Assembly: GCF_000246855.1 (NCBI RefSeq)
Contig: NC_016609.1
Coordinates: 1,302,001-1,366,000, forward strand
Direction: 5' to 3'
DNA: 64,000 nucleotides
DNA from: Niastella koreensis GR20-10
Lineage (GTDB): Bacteria; Bacteroidota; Bacteroidia; Chitinophagales; Chitinophagaceae
A program made the position numbers and the translations under genes. Below, in pieces: positions 25,264 to 33,539 of the stretch (positions are counted from its first letter, which is position 1; each line of letters opens with the position of its first letter). The notes under the pieces were generated by a model. That model was not told the origin of the DNA, did no database searches, and was given only the letters and a program-made list of their open reading frames with translations.

Positions 25264-25485
25264 CTATTTTTGACTAAATGATTTTGATGTTTCTTCCAGA
25301 ATTTCGCTATCTGTCAAACCAGTAACATCCCTAATTACCTGCATGGCGGCAGCCTTGGTGAGGTTATCGCTGTTTTTCTGAATATATCGTGCAATGGTAA
25401 ATTCTGTACAGTCCAACACGTCCATCAAACGACGACGGGTTGACGGATTGTTTATTGCTTTGAGTGCTTTTTGACTAAGTTTCAT
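25264..25485 (-). CDS. Small helix-turn-helix-like protein
   Basis: 73 residues beginning MKLSQKALKAINNPSTRRRL. The middle (LMDVLDCTEFTIARYIQKNS) looks like a helix-turn-helix, as in small regulators that recognise DNA through a single domain, and it ends VTGLTDSEILEETSKSFSQK. A remnant with the same end lies at 12118. It is the last gene of a three-gene minus-strand set with the zinc-finger protein and the three-repeat protein. Confidence 0.55.
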   Translation of the reverse strand: MKLSQKALKAINNPSTRRRLMDVLDCTEFTIARYIQKNSDNLTKAAAMQVIRDVTGLTDSEILEETSKSFSQK

Positions 25486-25522
25486 ATTGGATAAGTATGT
25501 AATTATTGGAATTCTTAGATGC

Positions 25523-25942
25523 TTATACCCTGATTGGCTGCCTGGCAGTCTGTAGATAAAATGAATACATTTTATACTTTTTGCGTGTGTCTTTTACCGC
25601 CATCACTTTTTTACTATCGATGGAACGGTAACCATAATCGTAACAGTAATAATATCGCTCCTTTTTATCGGGATAAAATAGCTCCGTGAAGTATTCAAAT
25701 TGAAATCCCATTTCAGACAGGTCTTTTCTTTCAATTACCAACACCTTATTTTCAAGACCCGACAAAAGTTCTTCCAGGATCTGCCTGTTTTTGCGTAATA
25801 TTTTATTGATATTTCGTATAGCTGGAATTGAATAATTGTACAACCGGTTGTTAAAGTTGTTCCGGCATGAATCATTACAAAACTTCTTGTCTATACGACC
25901 TTTAATTGGCTTGTTACAAGCCAGACAGTTTTTAGTAGTCAT
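25523..25942 (-). CDS. Zinc-ribbon protein of mobile elements
   Basis: 139 residues. The N-terminus has two C-x2-C/C-x3-C pairs (NCLACNKPIKGRIDKKFCND, then SC), a likely treble-clef zinc knuckle of the kind seen in small nucleic-acid-binding proteins. The remaining 110 residues contain a tyrosine-rich stretch (ERYYYCYDYGYRS). It lies 14 bases after the 319-residue gene, so it is co-transcribed with it. No specific role is known to me. Confidence 0.55.
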   Translation of the reverse strand: MTTKNCLACNKPIKGRIDKKFCNDSCRNNFNNRLYNYSIPAIRNINKILRKNRQILEELLSGLENKVLVIERKDLSEMGFQFEYFTELFYPDKKERYYYCYDYGYRSIDSKKVMAVKDTRKKYKMYSFYLQTARQPIRV

Positions 25943-25956
25943 AATCTAACTTTATT

Positions 25957-26916
25957 TTAAAGCCGATTAGCAGCCTTTACGAGACGTAGAATATTCCGGT
26001 GTGTATATAATGCTTGCAGTTCGCTCATATTTTCGGGGTATGTGCCGGCAAAACAAATGGATGCCTCCAGCCAATTATCTAATTCCCGGATGATATAAAC
26101 CATGGAAAACTGTTCAAAGAAGCCGGCAATTACTTGGGTAGGGTTGGAAATCTGATCCTGGTTAAGAAGTCTGGGCTTATCAGCTTCGTTAAGTTGCATT
26201 TTTACACCTGCCTTTTCCCTATCCCGAGAGTAAATAACAAATAGCGCTTCCACCAATATCTGCAATTGTTCCTGTAATAAAAATAATTGTCTACGCAGCT
26301 CTCCTTCGTCATAGAGACCTGTATCAGCCGATAGTGCAACTAATAACCAATTTTGTAATTGATCCCGCAGAAAACCCAAAGACTCATTTTTGAAAACTTC
26401 ATTTATTTCATACAGAGGATCAGTATCAACATGTTCAATAAGTTGCGTTGACTTATTAAATACTTCTTCATTAACCCTTGTTTCTGTGGTAGTTGATACT
26501 TCATTAGAATGGGTCTTTCCATTTACCTCAGCTATCTGATTATTTTCGGAGTGATTATTCTTTTTAAATTTTTTCTTTTCCTGCCAACGCCGATGCTTAT
26601 GCATCTTTCTTTTCATGACATATGCCGCTTCAATAATCCCCTCAATTTTTTCATAGAAATAAATATAATTATTGCTATCAAGCGGCTCGATGGCTACACT
26701 GCGCTGGCAGGAAAGGACTCCCGTTAGCCATTGCCACAATGTTTCCCTGACCTCATTTAAATGGTAACATTCAAAAAAGTCATCCAGAACCGGCAAGGGA
26801 TCACGCTTTTGGTCTTTGGTAAGACGCAGCGGTTGATTGTACCATTGGGGATGTTTGTTGTAGGTTTTGCCAATGAAGGTTATCCCAGGTTGGGATGAGT
26901 TTAATGGCTCATTCAT
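25957..26916 (-). CDS. Three-repeat helical protein, unknown function
   Basis: 319 residues. Three internal repeats of roughly 65-75 residues share a pattern: P-L/T-x-V/I-x-x-F-F, then L/I-R-x-x-L-x-x-WL, ending in a helix that closes on E/K-A. They cover about residues 40-105 (VLDDFFECYHLNEVRETLWQ), 167-240 (EINEVFKNESLGFLRDQLQN) and 255-319 (VIAGFFEQFSMVYIIRELDN). A highly charged linker (KHRRWQEKKKFKKNNHSENN) separates repeats one and two. There is no signal peptide or membrane segment. First gene of the minus-strand set; divergent from the palindrome-controlled regulator. Confidence 0.55.
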   Translation of the reverse strand: MNEPLNSSQPGITFIGKTYNKHPQWYNQPLRLTKDQKRDPLPVLDDFFECYHLNEVRETLWQWLTGVLSCQRSVAIEPLDSNNYIYFYEKIEGIIEAAYVMKRKMHKHRRWQEKKKFKKNNHSENNQIAEVNGKTHSNEVSTTTETRVNEEVFNKSTQLIEHVDTDPLYEINEVFKNESLGFLRDQLQNWLLVALSADTGLYDEGELRRQLFLLQEQLQILVEALFVIYSRDREKAGVKMQLNEADKPRLLNQDQISNPTQVIAGFFEQFSMVYIIRELDNWLEASICFAGTYPENMSELQALYTHRNILRLVKAANRL

Positions 26917-27307
26917 GTGAAAGAATTTAGGTTACATGATATAGTTTGATGAGCCTGAGGAGGTAGGTTTGGGAACGAATTAAAACGGGCCAAATAGAGT
27001 GAATATAAAAAAGGGTTGATGCCTACCGCCCCTGCCACACAGGCCCTGAGAAGCCCCCTACCATATGGTAGGCGAATGCGAAGGAGCAAAATAGGCCCAA
27101 CCCTATATTGTAAATATAGAGATTGGGCTTCACTTACTCTCGCATTTATTGAATTTCTCAGGTTCGTGTGGCGAGACTCGTGAATAAAACCTCTTGTCAG
27201 AGGTAGTTTCCAATTGTACACAAAGATAGATAAAATTTCATCATTTGGTCGAATTCGACCAAATACTTTTCCACAAATGTATCCATCTTACTTTTTTAAG
27301 AAGCACT
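26917..27307. other. Structured intergenic region with inverted repeats
   Basis: No gene is seen; a 102-codon minus frame is not protein-like. It contains a perfect 16-bp palindrome CCTACCATATGGTAGG (27057-27072), a long hairpin (GCCCAA...CTATATT / AATATAG...TTGGGC, 27095-27128), a smaller CCTCT/AGAGG hairpin near 27190 and the 22-bp operator-like palindrome at 27243. The density suggests a structured leader or small RNA, or a replication/transfer site, in addition to divergent promoters. Confidence 0.45.
27243..27264. promoter_or_regulatory. 22-bp perfect palindrome, putative operator
   Basis: Half-site ATTTGGTCGAA repeated exactly in inverse, 44 bases before the ATG of the Cro/C1-type regulator at 27308 and between divergent genes. 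A perfect dyad of this length next to a small helix-turn-helix gene is the usual picture of an autoregulatory operator. Confidence 0.6.
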
Positions 27308-27571
27308 ATGGATACAAAGACTAAAGAACAAATCAGAAAGCAATTTGGAGAATACCTTCAACGGCACCGTGAGAATGTTTTAAAAATAAAGAGTGTACGG
27401 GAATTGTCGTTTACTTCCAATATTGATAATAGTAAGCTCAGTAAAATTGAAAAAGGGCAGGTAAATTTTGGGTTTGACAACTTATTGGAGATTGCAGTAA
27501 CCTATAAACTTACGCAGAAGGAAATCCTTGGTTTTGCCTTGAAAACCTTAAAAGACTTGGAAAATTCTTGA
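27308..27571 (+). CDS. Cro/C1-type transcriptional regulator
   Basis: 87 residues from the ATG at 27308; a TTG at 27245 would place the operator inside the gene and is rejected. Helix-turn-helix of the lambda repressor class: SVRELSFTSNIDNSKLSKIE followed by KGQVNFGFDNLLEIAVTYKL, covering most of the protein. It likely binds the palindrome upstream and controls itself and the divergent three-gene set. Confidence 0.8.
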   Translation: MDTKTKEQIRKQFGEYLQRHRENVLKIKSVRELSFTSNIDNSKLSKIEKGQVNFGFDNLLEIAVTYKLTQKEILGFALKTLKDLENS

Positions 27572-27684
27572 CAAAGAATCGGAGTTGTTTACCTTATGGA
27601 ATATATAATTACTGATTACAAGTCTTAATCAATAGATATCTACAATTAAAATTGATCCAGAAGGTTTGAAAAAAGTAAACCAAA

Positions 27685-28341
27685 ATGCTACGACAAGAAC
27701 TACAATCCTATTTTGACAAGGTTTACCCTGGTTCTCAAATCATCACACAACATACGCTTGGAGGCCAGGTCCATATCAGATTCGAACTTGGAGAGGGCTT
27801 TCCAAACGGTTCAACCGAAAGAGTAAATCAAGGGACGGAAAGAGCAATGACTCTTTTTACGGATACTTTTAAAGATCCGGATAATGAGATTTTTGTATTA
27901 ATTTATGAATACCAGGATTCAAACATCTTCGAAGTAGACAGGAAATATTTATATAAACAATTTCCCAGTCATCTATTTAATGGATTTTATAATCAGTTAA
28001 AATCCGTAAACAGCTGCATGATCATAAAAGATGAAAATGGGAATGAGGCCATGGAAAAATATGAAGCAAGAATAATTATCGGAAAATTGCCTGTCAAAGA
28101 TATCAATATCAGGAATATACTAAATGGAATTGGAAATACTGAAATGGGAATTGATTCCGGCATTGACCAAAGTATATACTTTTTTGACCCACTAACCGAC
28201 AAAGGATTTCATATGTATGACGACAGGGGCTGCTATGTATGGAGTAATAGTGCAGATAAAATCCGCGACATTTATATTAATAGAAATAATTGGATAGTCG
28301 ATTACCATAGGCCGGAAATTGATGAATACTTTAATAAATGA
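27685..28341 (+). CDS. DUF3885-like protein
   Basis: 218 residues. The N-terminal part has HIRFELGEGFPNGSTERVNQ and an acidic DPDNEIFVLIYEY. The end carries HMYDDRGCYVWSNSADKIRD and NNWIVDYHRPEIDEYF, the pattern I associate with DUF3885, a family of unknown function. There is no signal peptide. First gene of a tight five-gene run (gaps 11-31 bases), all on the plus strand inside the element. Confidence 0.7.
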   Translation: MLRQELQSYFDKVYPGSQIITQHTLGGQVHIRFELGEGFPNGSTERVNQGTERAMTLFTDTFKDPDNEIFVLIYEYQDSNIFEVDRKYLYKQFPSHLFNGFYNQLKSVNSCMIIKDENGNEAMEKYEARIIIGKLPVKDINIRNILNGIGNTEMGIDSGIDQSIYFFDPLTDKGFHMYDDRGCYVWSNSADKIRDIYINRNNWIVDYHRPEIDEYFNK

Positions 28342-28356
28342 TAAGTAAAGAAATAG

Positions 28357-29103
28357 ATGAAAAATTGGGTATTAATATTTATGCTACCCGTATTGGTTGC
28401 AGGTTGCAAAACGGACAAAAAAGATACATCTAAACTGAATATAGTTCTTTACGGCTACGATTCTATCGCCTGTTATTATGGGAATAGTATTGAATTGACG
28501 GATTTGAGATATGGAAAAATAACCGACTCACAATTCATGGATACGATTTTAACTAATGCAAGAGACCGAAAACCGGGTCTGATTGTGTTAAAGCCTGGAG
28601 ATGGAGCCTCAGTCCTTGGAAATTGGGAACAACTGGATACACTATTTAAAATAAATAATTTTGAGAACAGAAAAATAGACACGCTTGACGAAAAAGAACA
28701 GAAATTCTTTAATACTACATCGATAATTCCCTGGCTGAAAGAACATGAAAAGCCATTGAACCTTTTTTTACCAAAGGAAGAAAATGAGCATATTGTTGTT
28801 CCAACAGACAAAACACTGGTAGTTCTTATTCTTAATGAGCAGGAAGCATACGCCTATAATGGAGCTGTAATGAAAAATGGAAGAAAATACTCCTATGAAG
28901 AACTGGGATTATGCCTGAGAACAAAGAAATCACGTTCTGGCTTTCTTGCTGTACTCAAGCCTGGCGAAAAATGTTCTTACAAAAGTACTGTAGATATGCT
29001 AGACTTAATGACGCTCCATAAGGTAAAGAATTATAAAATGGAATCCCCTACTAAAGAGGAACAGACTCTTATTGATGAACTGTTAGAAACAAAAGTTGAA
29101 TAA
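28357..29103 (+). CDS. Lipoprotein, unknown function
   Basis: 248 residues with a lipoprotein signal (MKNWVLIFMLPVLVAGC, lipobox LVAGC followed by KTDKK). The mature part has a segment RKPGLIVLKPGDGASVLGNW and, later, KTLVVLILNEQEAYAYNGAV, like an ExbD/biopolymer-transport-type periplasmic fold, but this is only a loose impression. It is 15 bases after the DUF3885 gene and 11 before the phosphatase, so it is in the same operon. Confidence 0.6.
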   Translation: MKNWVLIFMLPVLVAGCKTDKKDTSKLNIVLYGYDSIACYYGNSIELTDLRYGKITDSQFMDTILTNARDRKPGLIVLKPGDGASVLGNWEQLDTLFKINNFENRKIDTLDEKEQKFFNTTSIIPWLKEHEKPLNLFLPKEENEHIVVPTDKTLVVLILNEQEAYAYNGAVMKNGRKYSYEELGLCLRTKKSRSGFLAVLKPGEKCSYKSTVDMLDLMTLHKVKNYKMESPTKEEQTLIDELLETKVE

Positions 29104-29114
29104 GCTGATATACT

Positions 29115-29849
29115 ATGAGTACCTATGTCATCGGAGATCTACATGGACAATATCAATCTCTTAAACAGTGCCTGGCCAGATGCAATTTTGATTATAATCA
29201 GGATACGCTTATCCAGTTAGGTGATGTAGTTGATGGCGGAGACGAAGTTTTTGATTGTGTGGAAGAGCTTTTAAAAATAAAAAATCTTGTAACACTAAAA
29301 GGCAATCACGATGATTGGTTCCTGGATTTTATCAAGACAGGGTTCCATCCGGCAGCCTGGGCTTATGGGGGCGTTAGTACTATTAATTCGTATGCAACAA
29401 AGGCGGGAAAAGTTCCGGTTACCAGAAAAACACGTCAGGGATACAAAACATCATTCAATCCTGAGGACATTCCAATAGCACACAGACAATTTTTTGAAAG
29501 CCAAAGACTCAATCATATTGACAAAAACAACAACTGTTTTGTCCATGCTGGTTTTAATCCTTTTCAGCCTTTTCATGAGCAACCCGCCACAATTTTTTAC
29601 TGGGATAGAATCCTATGGCAATCTGCAATGAATTGGCAAACAAAAGCAAATCAAAACAGCGAGATTGAACCATTTGGGATAGTTACAAAATTCAATAATA
29701 TATTTATTGGGCATACTAACACAATGCTATGGGGAATAGACAAGCCATTAAAGGCTGCTAATATTTATAATATTGATACCGGAGCCTCCAAAGGCGGAAA
29801 ATTAACGATCATGAATGTTGACAGTAAGCATTTTTGGCAATCTGAGTAA
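29115..29849 (+). CDS. PPP-type metallophosphoesterase
   Basis: 244 residues with the three metal-binding motifs of the serine/threonine phosphatase family: GDLHG at 7-11, GDVVDGG near 36 and GNHDDW near 61, then GHTNTM late in the protein. Bacterial members dephosphorylate phosphoproteins or diadenosine tetraphosphate; the substrate is not deducible. Third gene of the five-gene run. Confidence 0.85.
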   Translation: MSTYVIGDLHGQYQSLKQCLARCNFDYNQDTLIQLGDVVDGGDEVFDCVEELLKIKNLVTLKGNHDDWFLDFIKTGFHPAAWAYGGVSTINSYATKAGKVPVTRKTRQGYKTSFNPEDIPIAHRQFFESQRLNHIDKNNNCFVHAGFNPFQPFHEQPATIFYWDRILWQSAMNWQTKANQNSEIEPFGIVTKFNNIFIGHTNTMLWGIDKPLKAANIYNIDTGASKGGKLTIMNVDSKHFWQSE

Positions 29850-29880
29850 TTTGCTACCAGATATTTAAAGTCTTGTAATA

Positions 29881-30357
29881 ATGACCACGAAAAACTCAAA
29901 GCTTTATCATCTGTTTTTAGTTTTAGCTATTCTTAATTTCGCCGCATTTTATTTATTAGCTGGCAAATCTGTACTTACTATACATTCCGAAAATAAAGGT
30001 ACATGGGATGACAAAATTTTCAATTATTATATCAGTATATCCATACTTATTTTGTTGATATGGTTATCATACTGGATTGTTAGAAAGAAACCAACTTCAC
30101 GGAATCTGACCTTGCTACACATATTTATAACATTTATCACTGCCTTTATCCTGCCAGAAGTAATAAATAATTTTTTTAATCCAATGCCAAGACGATATTT
30201 AGACTATGGCAACGGTTTTAAATTTTCAGACTTATATGGCGAAATGACGTTAACGTTTTGGATTGTTGGAATTTTATTATTGACAAGTGAATTACTGTTA
30301 ATCACAAATCTCCAACAGCAAGCCAAGAAAACTGCCCTCCTTAATATGGAGTTTTAA
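29881..30357 (+). CDS. Four-helix membrane protein
   Basis: 158 residues with four hydrophobic segments (around LFLVLAILNFAAFYLLAG, YISISILILLIWLSYWIV, LLHIFITFITAFILP and LTFWIVGILLLTSELLLI). There are no catalytic motifs. Between the phosphatase and acetyltransferase genes, 31 and 22 bases away, so it belongs to the same transcript. Function unknown. Confidence 0.6.
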   Translation: MTTKNSKLYHLFLVLAILNFAAFYLLAGKSVLTIHSENKGTWDDKIFNYYISISILILLIWLSYWIVRKKPTSRNLTLLHIFITFITAFILPEVINNFFNPMPRRYLDYGNGFKFSDLYGEMTLTFWIVGILLLTSELLLITNLQQQAKKTALLNMEF

Positions 30358-30379
30358 AATGCTTTAATACCACAATTAT

Positions 30380-30859
30380 ATGATCGTTCCATGCAATACC
30401 GGCGACTTTTCAACTATCTACGATATTATCAATGACGGCGCCAGCGCCTACAAAGGCATTATTCCGGCTGACCGCTGGCATGAACCCTATATGTCGATCA
30501 CAGAACTTCAAACACAAATCAGGGAAGGCGTGCAATTCTGGTGCTATAAAACTGAGGAAATAATTGAAGGAGTGATGGGTATCCAGTTCAAAGAGGATGT
30601 AACATTGATACGCCATGCTTATGTCAGAACAGCAAAAAGAAACAGCGGGATTGGTGGCAAGCTATTTGCTCATTTGCGTAGTATCGCGAATACACGGATT
30701 TTGATTGGGACTTGGGCGGATGCAAAGTGGGCAATCGCGTTTTATGAAAAACATGGGTTTCGTTTAGTCACTGAGCAAGAAAAGAATTCATTATTACGCC
30801 GGTATTGGAACATCCCGGAACGTCAGGTGGAAACTTCAGTGGTTCTTACAAGCGTTTAA
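30380..30859 (+). CDS. GNAT-family N-acetyltransferase
   Basis: 159 residues of GNAT fold. The acetyl-CoA-binding motif A is RTAKRNSGIGGKLFAHLRSI (R-x-x-G-x-G), preceded by the strand TLIRHAYV and followed by ILIGTWADAKWAIAFYEKHG, the motif B helix. The substrate is unknown. Last gene of the five-gene run; a plausible resistance or toxin-modifying activity is speculation. Confidence 0.85.
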   Translation: MIVPCNTGDFSTIYDIINDGASAYKGIIPADRWHEPYMSITELQTQIREGVQFWCYKTEEIIEGVMGIQFKEDVTLIRHAYVRTAKRNSGIGGKLFAHLRSIANTRILIGTWADAKWAIAFYEKHGFRLVTEQEKNSLLRRYWNIPERQVETSVVLTSV

Positions 30860-30871
30860 TAACAAACTAAG

Positions 30872-31039
30872 TTAATTTTCTATATTTTTAAAAGACTCTG
30901 GCAAACCTGCTTTTTTTAGAAACTCCGATGCCATCTCCCTTTTCTTAACGAAGTAGGGATCATTGACATAATCCTTTGCAGCCTTTGGATATACTCTTTT
31001 AACTACACTAGTTTGCTTCCCCTTTTTAATGTGTTTCAT
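30872..31039 (-). CDS. Small basic hypothetical protein
   Basis: 55 residues encoded on the minus strand from the ATG at 31039. It starts MKHIKKGKQTSVVKRVYPKA and continues AKDYVNDPYFVKKREMASEF to KNIEN-stop. The composition is protein-like and the frame lies alone in a gap between convergent genes. Small lysine-rich proteins of this kind often accompany toxin-antitoxin or mobile regions, but I cannot assign a family. Confidence 0.5.
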   Translation of the reverse strand: MKHIKKGKQTSVVKRVYPKAAKDYVNDPYFVKKREMASEFLKKAGLPESFKNIEN

Positions 31040-31094
31040 GACTTAAATTTTAAACTTCAAATTTAAATATAGATTAAGCCAGACCGTAATATAG

Positions 31095-31178
31095 TTGGCC
31101 AGTTGGTGACTGGCCAATTATATCTTGCTCTTTATCTGCATTTTACAATTGGGCCTTCGGCAACGGCCCAATTTGTAA
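31095..31178. terminator. Two strong hairpins between genes
   Basis: Hairpin one: TTGGCCAGT / ACTGGCCAA (31095-31117). Hairpin two: TTTACAATTGGGCC / GGCCCAATTTGTAAA (31142-31178), with a 9-base loop. They lie downstream of the broken ORF6N gene and upstream of the 55-residue gene, so they probably stop minus-strand transcription. Confidence 0.55.
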
Positions 31179-31192
31179 ACAATGGTACAACT

Positions 31193-31746
31193 CTACCTTT
31201 TAAATCCTATTCTATCCCTATCTTCCCATTTCCTTTGTTCCGCTTTCTCATCCAGCAAGTTTTCCAGGGCATCATAAATTTGGTTGAGTTGAACATCATG
31301 TTCGCCTAAGCGCTCTTTAATTTGTTTTAATTGTTCTACCAGGTCGTTTTCCTATAAACAACCCGTCTTATTTGAATAAAAGCTCTCATGATAGCAATGT
31401 TCATGTTTATTGCCCGATCACTATTTAGTATACCGCTGAGCATAGCAACGCCCTGTTCAGTAAAAGCATAGGGCAACGCACTATTGGGGCGCCTACTTGG
31501 GTATGTCATCACAAATTGTGATGACATACTTCTCTGTGAACTCTCCATCTGCAATCTTAAACCTTCCCATTCGTCTTTCGTTAGTTGAAACATAAAATCG
31601 GCAGGGAAACGCTTTCCATTCCGCTTAACAGACTGGTTAAATATTCTTGTTTCTACATCGTAAAGGGCAGCCAGATCTCTGTCAAGCATCACCCTTTCGC
31701 CTCTTATTTCATAAATTCTATTTTGAATACTTTGAATAATTTCCAT
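31193..31746 (-). pseudogene. ORF6N-domain protein, frameshifted
   Basis: The first 130 residues are a clean ORF6N domain (IYEIRGERVMLDRDLAALYD, FPADFMFQLTKDEW, YAFTEQGVAMLSGILNSDRA). After RRVVY a one-base shift leads to a stop at 31336. In the neighbouring frame the normal C-terminal helix continues (ENDLVEQLKQIKERLGEHDV, then LENLLDEKAEQRKWEDRDRI) to a stop at 31193. The intact gene would encode about 184 residues. ORF6N proteins are phage- and element-linked DNA-binding proteins; the shift could also be a sequencing error. Confidence 0.75.
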
Positions 31747-31803
31747 TTTACTTTATTTAAACTGTAAAAAAGTTTCTGTCCGCTCAGGCAACGATCAACC
31801 AAG

Positions 31804-31938
31804 TCAGTTGTCAAGTAGTCCTTGACAACTGAAATCTAATTGTTCCTGGTTAACCATCCGAGCAACCACATATCGGCTTTTAGTAATGCTTGATTTAATA
31901 TCTAGCAATAACTGGGTATAATGTTGATTAACCTGCAT
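31804..31938 (-). pseudogene. DUF1016 (YhcG-like) N-terminal remnant
   Basis: The minus strand from the ATG at 31938 reads YTQLLLDIKSSITKSRYVVA, then ARMVNQEQLD, and stops at 31804 after 44 residues. This resembles the start of DUF1016 proteins, in which a helical N-terminal domain of this pattern precedes a PDDEXK nuclease. The nuclease domain is absent. Weak but consistent with the ORF6N gene beside it being a worn accessory cluster. Confidence 0.35.
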
Positions 31939-31948
31939 AGCGTATTGA

Positions 31949-33322
31949 TTATTGATTAATGTCTTTATTTAAAACAGCTGAATTATCAGTTTGTACTAAC
32001 CGCATCCCATCCCTCTTTATCCACAATTCCTTTATTTTATTAGCCGCCTCTTGCGGTGAAATGCGGATGTATTTATAAAAATCCTTTGTTCGCTTATGGC
32101 CGCTGATCTTCATGATCAGCTCAACCGGAGTACCGGCCAGGAATTCATTGGTGCAAAATGATCGGCGGGCAGTATGCGAAGTGATCCAGTCGTATTTGGG
32201 TTTAATGACCTCAATACTTTTATTTCCTTTTTTGTAGGAGAATTTAATAGAGCGGTTTAATCCAGCCAGTTTGCCAATGGTTTTAATGTGCCGGTTAAAT
32301 TCCGGATTGGTAAGCGCGGGTATGCGCTCCCTGAACTGTCTAGTAAAGATGTGCTTCGCTTCTTCCCGCAAGGGAATGATTACCCAGTGATCTGATTTTT
32401 CCTGCTTCTTATACAGCATATCCCGTTGCAGGTCTTCCGGCTTTAAGGTACTGAAGTCGGAGAAACGCAAGCCTGTCAGGCAAGCCAGCACGAACAGATC
32501 CCGGTATTCGACCAGGTAAGGATGGTCAGAAAGATCAGTCTGATAAATGGCTATTATTTCCTGATGGGTTAAATAAATGGCATCGCTTTCTTCTTCGGGG
32601 ATTTTAAAATCAGTGAGGTCGATTGGCGCAATGATCTTTCGTTTCACCCGATCTTTTAGAAAGCCGCGCAGGTGTTTAATGGTTTTACCAATGGTGTTCA
32701 ACTTTAATCCCGTTAATACCTCCTGGCGGCGCATATGCACATGTTCAAAAGTGAGGTAGTCAATAAAGTCGTGATAGAAATTAAAGTCGAAACTGGCAAA
32801 GTTGATCTTTTCCTGTCTATACCTTTCAAATGCCTGCAAATGCCCCTTTACGTTTGAATAAACAGTCAGCGTAGCCTTGCTTACTTTCCTCTCTTTGGTT
32901 TTGATATACTCGTCAAACTGGTAATAGATGTCATGCTTGGCTTCTTTCTTGGCCGTTTCCTGTTTGGCAACCGTAACGATGCGCTCATCGAGGGCTTTTA
33001 CATCAAGGGAGGGAGAAAACGCTTTCTTTACAAACGCACCTTTGTCGGTGATTTGTTTCCTAGCGGCTTCGGCAACCAAGTCTTCCACCAATCGTTTTTG
33101 GCGGAGTAATTCATCATTGAGTTTTACAGCGTCGCCAATTTCTGGCGGTAGTTGCGGTGAGATTCGTAATTGCTTCTTTTGCCAGTATTCCGGCGGTATA
33201 GCAATTCCTGTGCTTAATAATGTACGCTTTGTTCTGCTGTAGCAGTATTGCAGAAATATTGGCGCGGTTCCATCTTTCTTAACTCTTTTGCTGCGGCAAA
33301 TCGCTCTAATTGGTAACAACAT
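31949..33322 (-). CDS. Tyrosine recombinase (457 aa)
   Basis: A full-length integrase of the Bacteroidota type. An Arm/SAM-like N-terminal part leads to a core-binding domain around residues 150-240. The catalytic domain holds the first arginine in CLTGLRFSD, a conserved HTARRSFCT (H-x-x-R), GHKRTKDFYKYIR with the GH and the nucleophilic tyrosine. All catalytic residues are visible. It lies directly upstream, in genome order, of a second recombinase on the same strand; paired integrases are known in some mobilizable elements. Confidence 0.9.
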   Translation of the reverse strand: MLLPIRAICRSKRVKKDGTAPIFLQYCYSRTKRTLLSTGIAIPPEYWQKKQLRISPQLPPEIGDAVKLNDELLRQKRLVEDLVAEAARKQITDKGAFVKKAFSPSLDVKALDERIVTVAKQETAKKEAKHDIYYQFDEYIKTKERKVSKATLTVYSNVKGHLQAFERYRQEKINFASFDFNFYHDFIDYLTFEHVHMRRQEVLTGLKLNTIGKTIKHLRGFLKDRVKRKIIAPIDLTDFKIPEEESDAIYLTHQEIIAIYQTDLSDHPYLVEYRDLFVLACLTGLRFSDFSTLKPEDLQRDMLYKKQEKSDHWVIIPLREEAKHIFTRQFRERIPALTNPEFNRHIKTIGKLAGLNRSIKFSYKKGNKSIEVIKPKYDWITSHTARRSFCTNEFLAGTPVELIMKISGHKRTKDFYKYIRISPQEAANKIKELWIKRDGMRLVQTDNSAVLNKDINQ

Positions 33323-33539
33323 AATTTGGTCGATTCATTGGTCGATTCAACAATGTGTCTACCTGAATTAAAGATCGGAAGAATAAAAATCGCACGCTGT
33401 TATGAATACCTGAAAATCAACCGGCTAGAAGTAAAGATGGGTAAAATGCAAAAAGGACCATCATTGCTGATAATCCTTTTTTGCGGACCGGACGGGAATA
33501 GTAAGTAAGATTAAGTAAAGTAGAAACCACTCAAATAAT

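Noticed and set aside
26913..27221. 102-codon minus-strand frame upstream of the three-repeat gene
   Set aside because: It spans palindromes and hairpins and overlaps the next gene's start; the composition is not protein-like.
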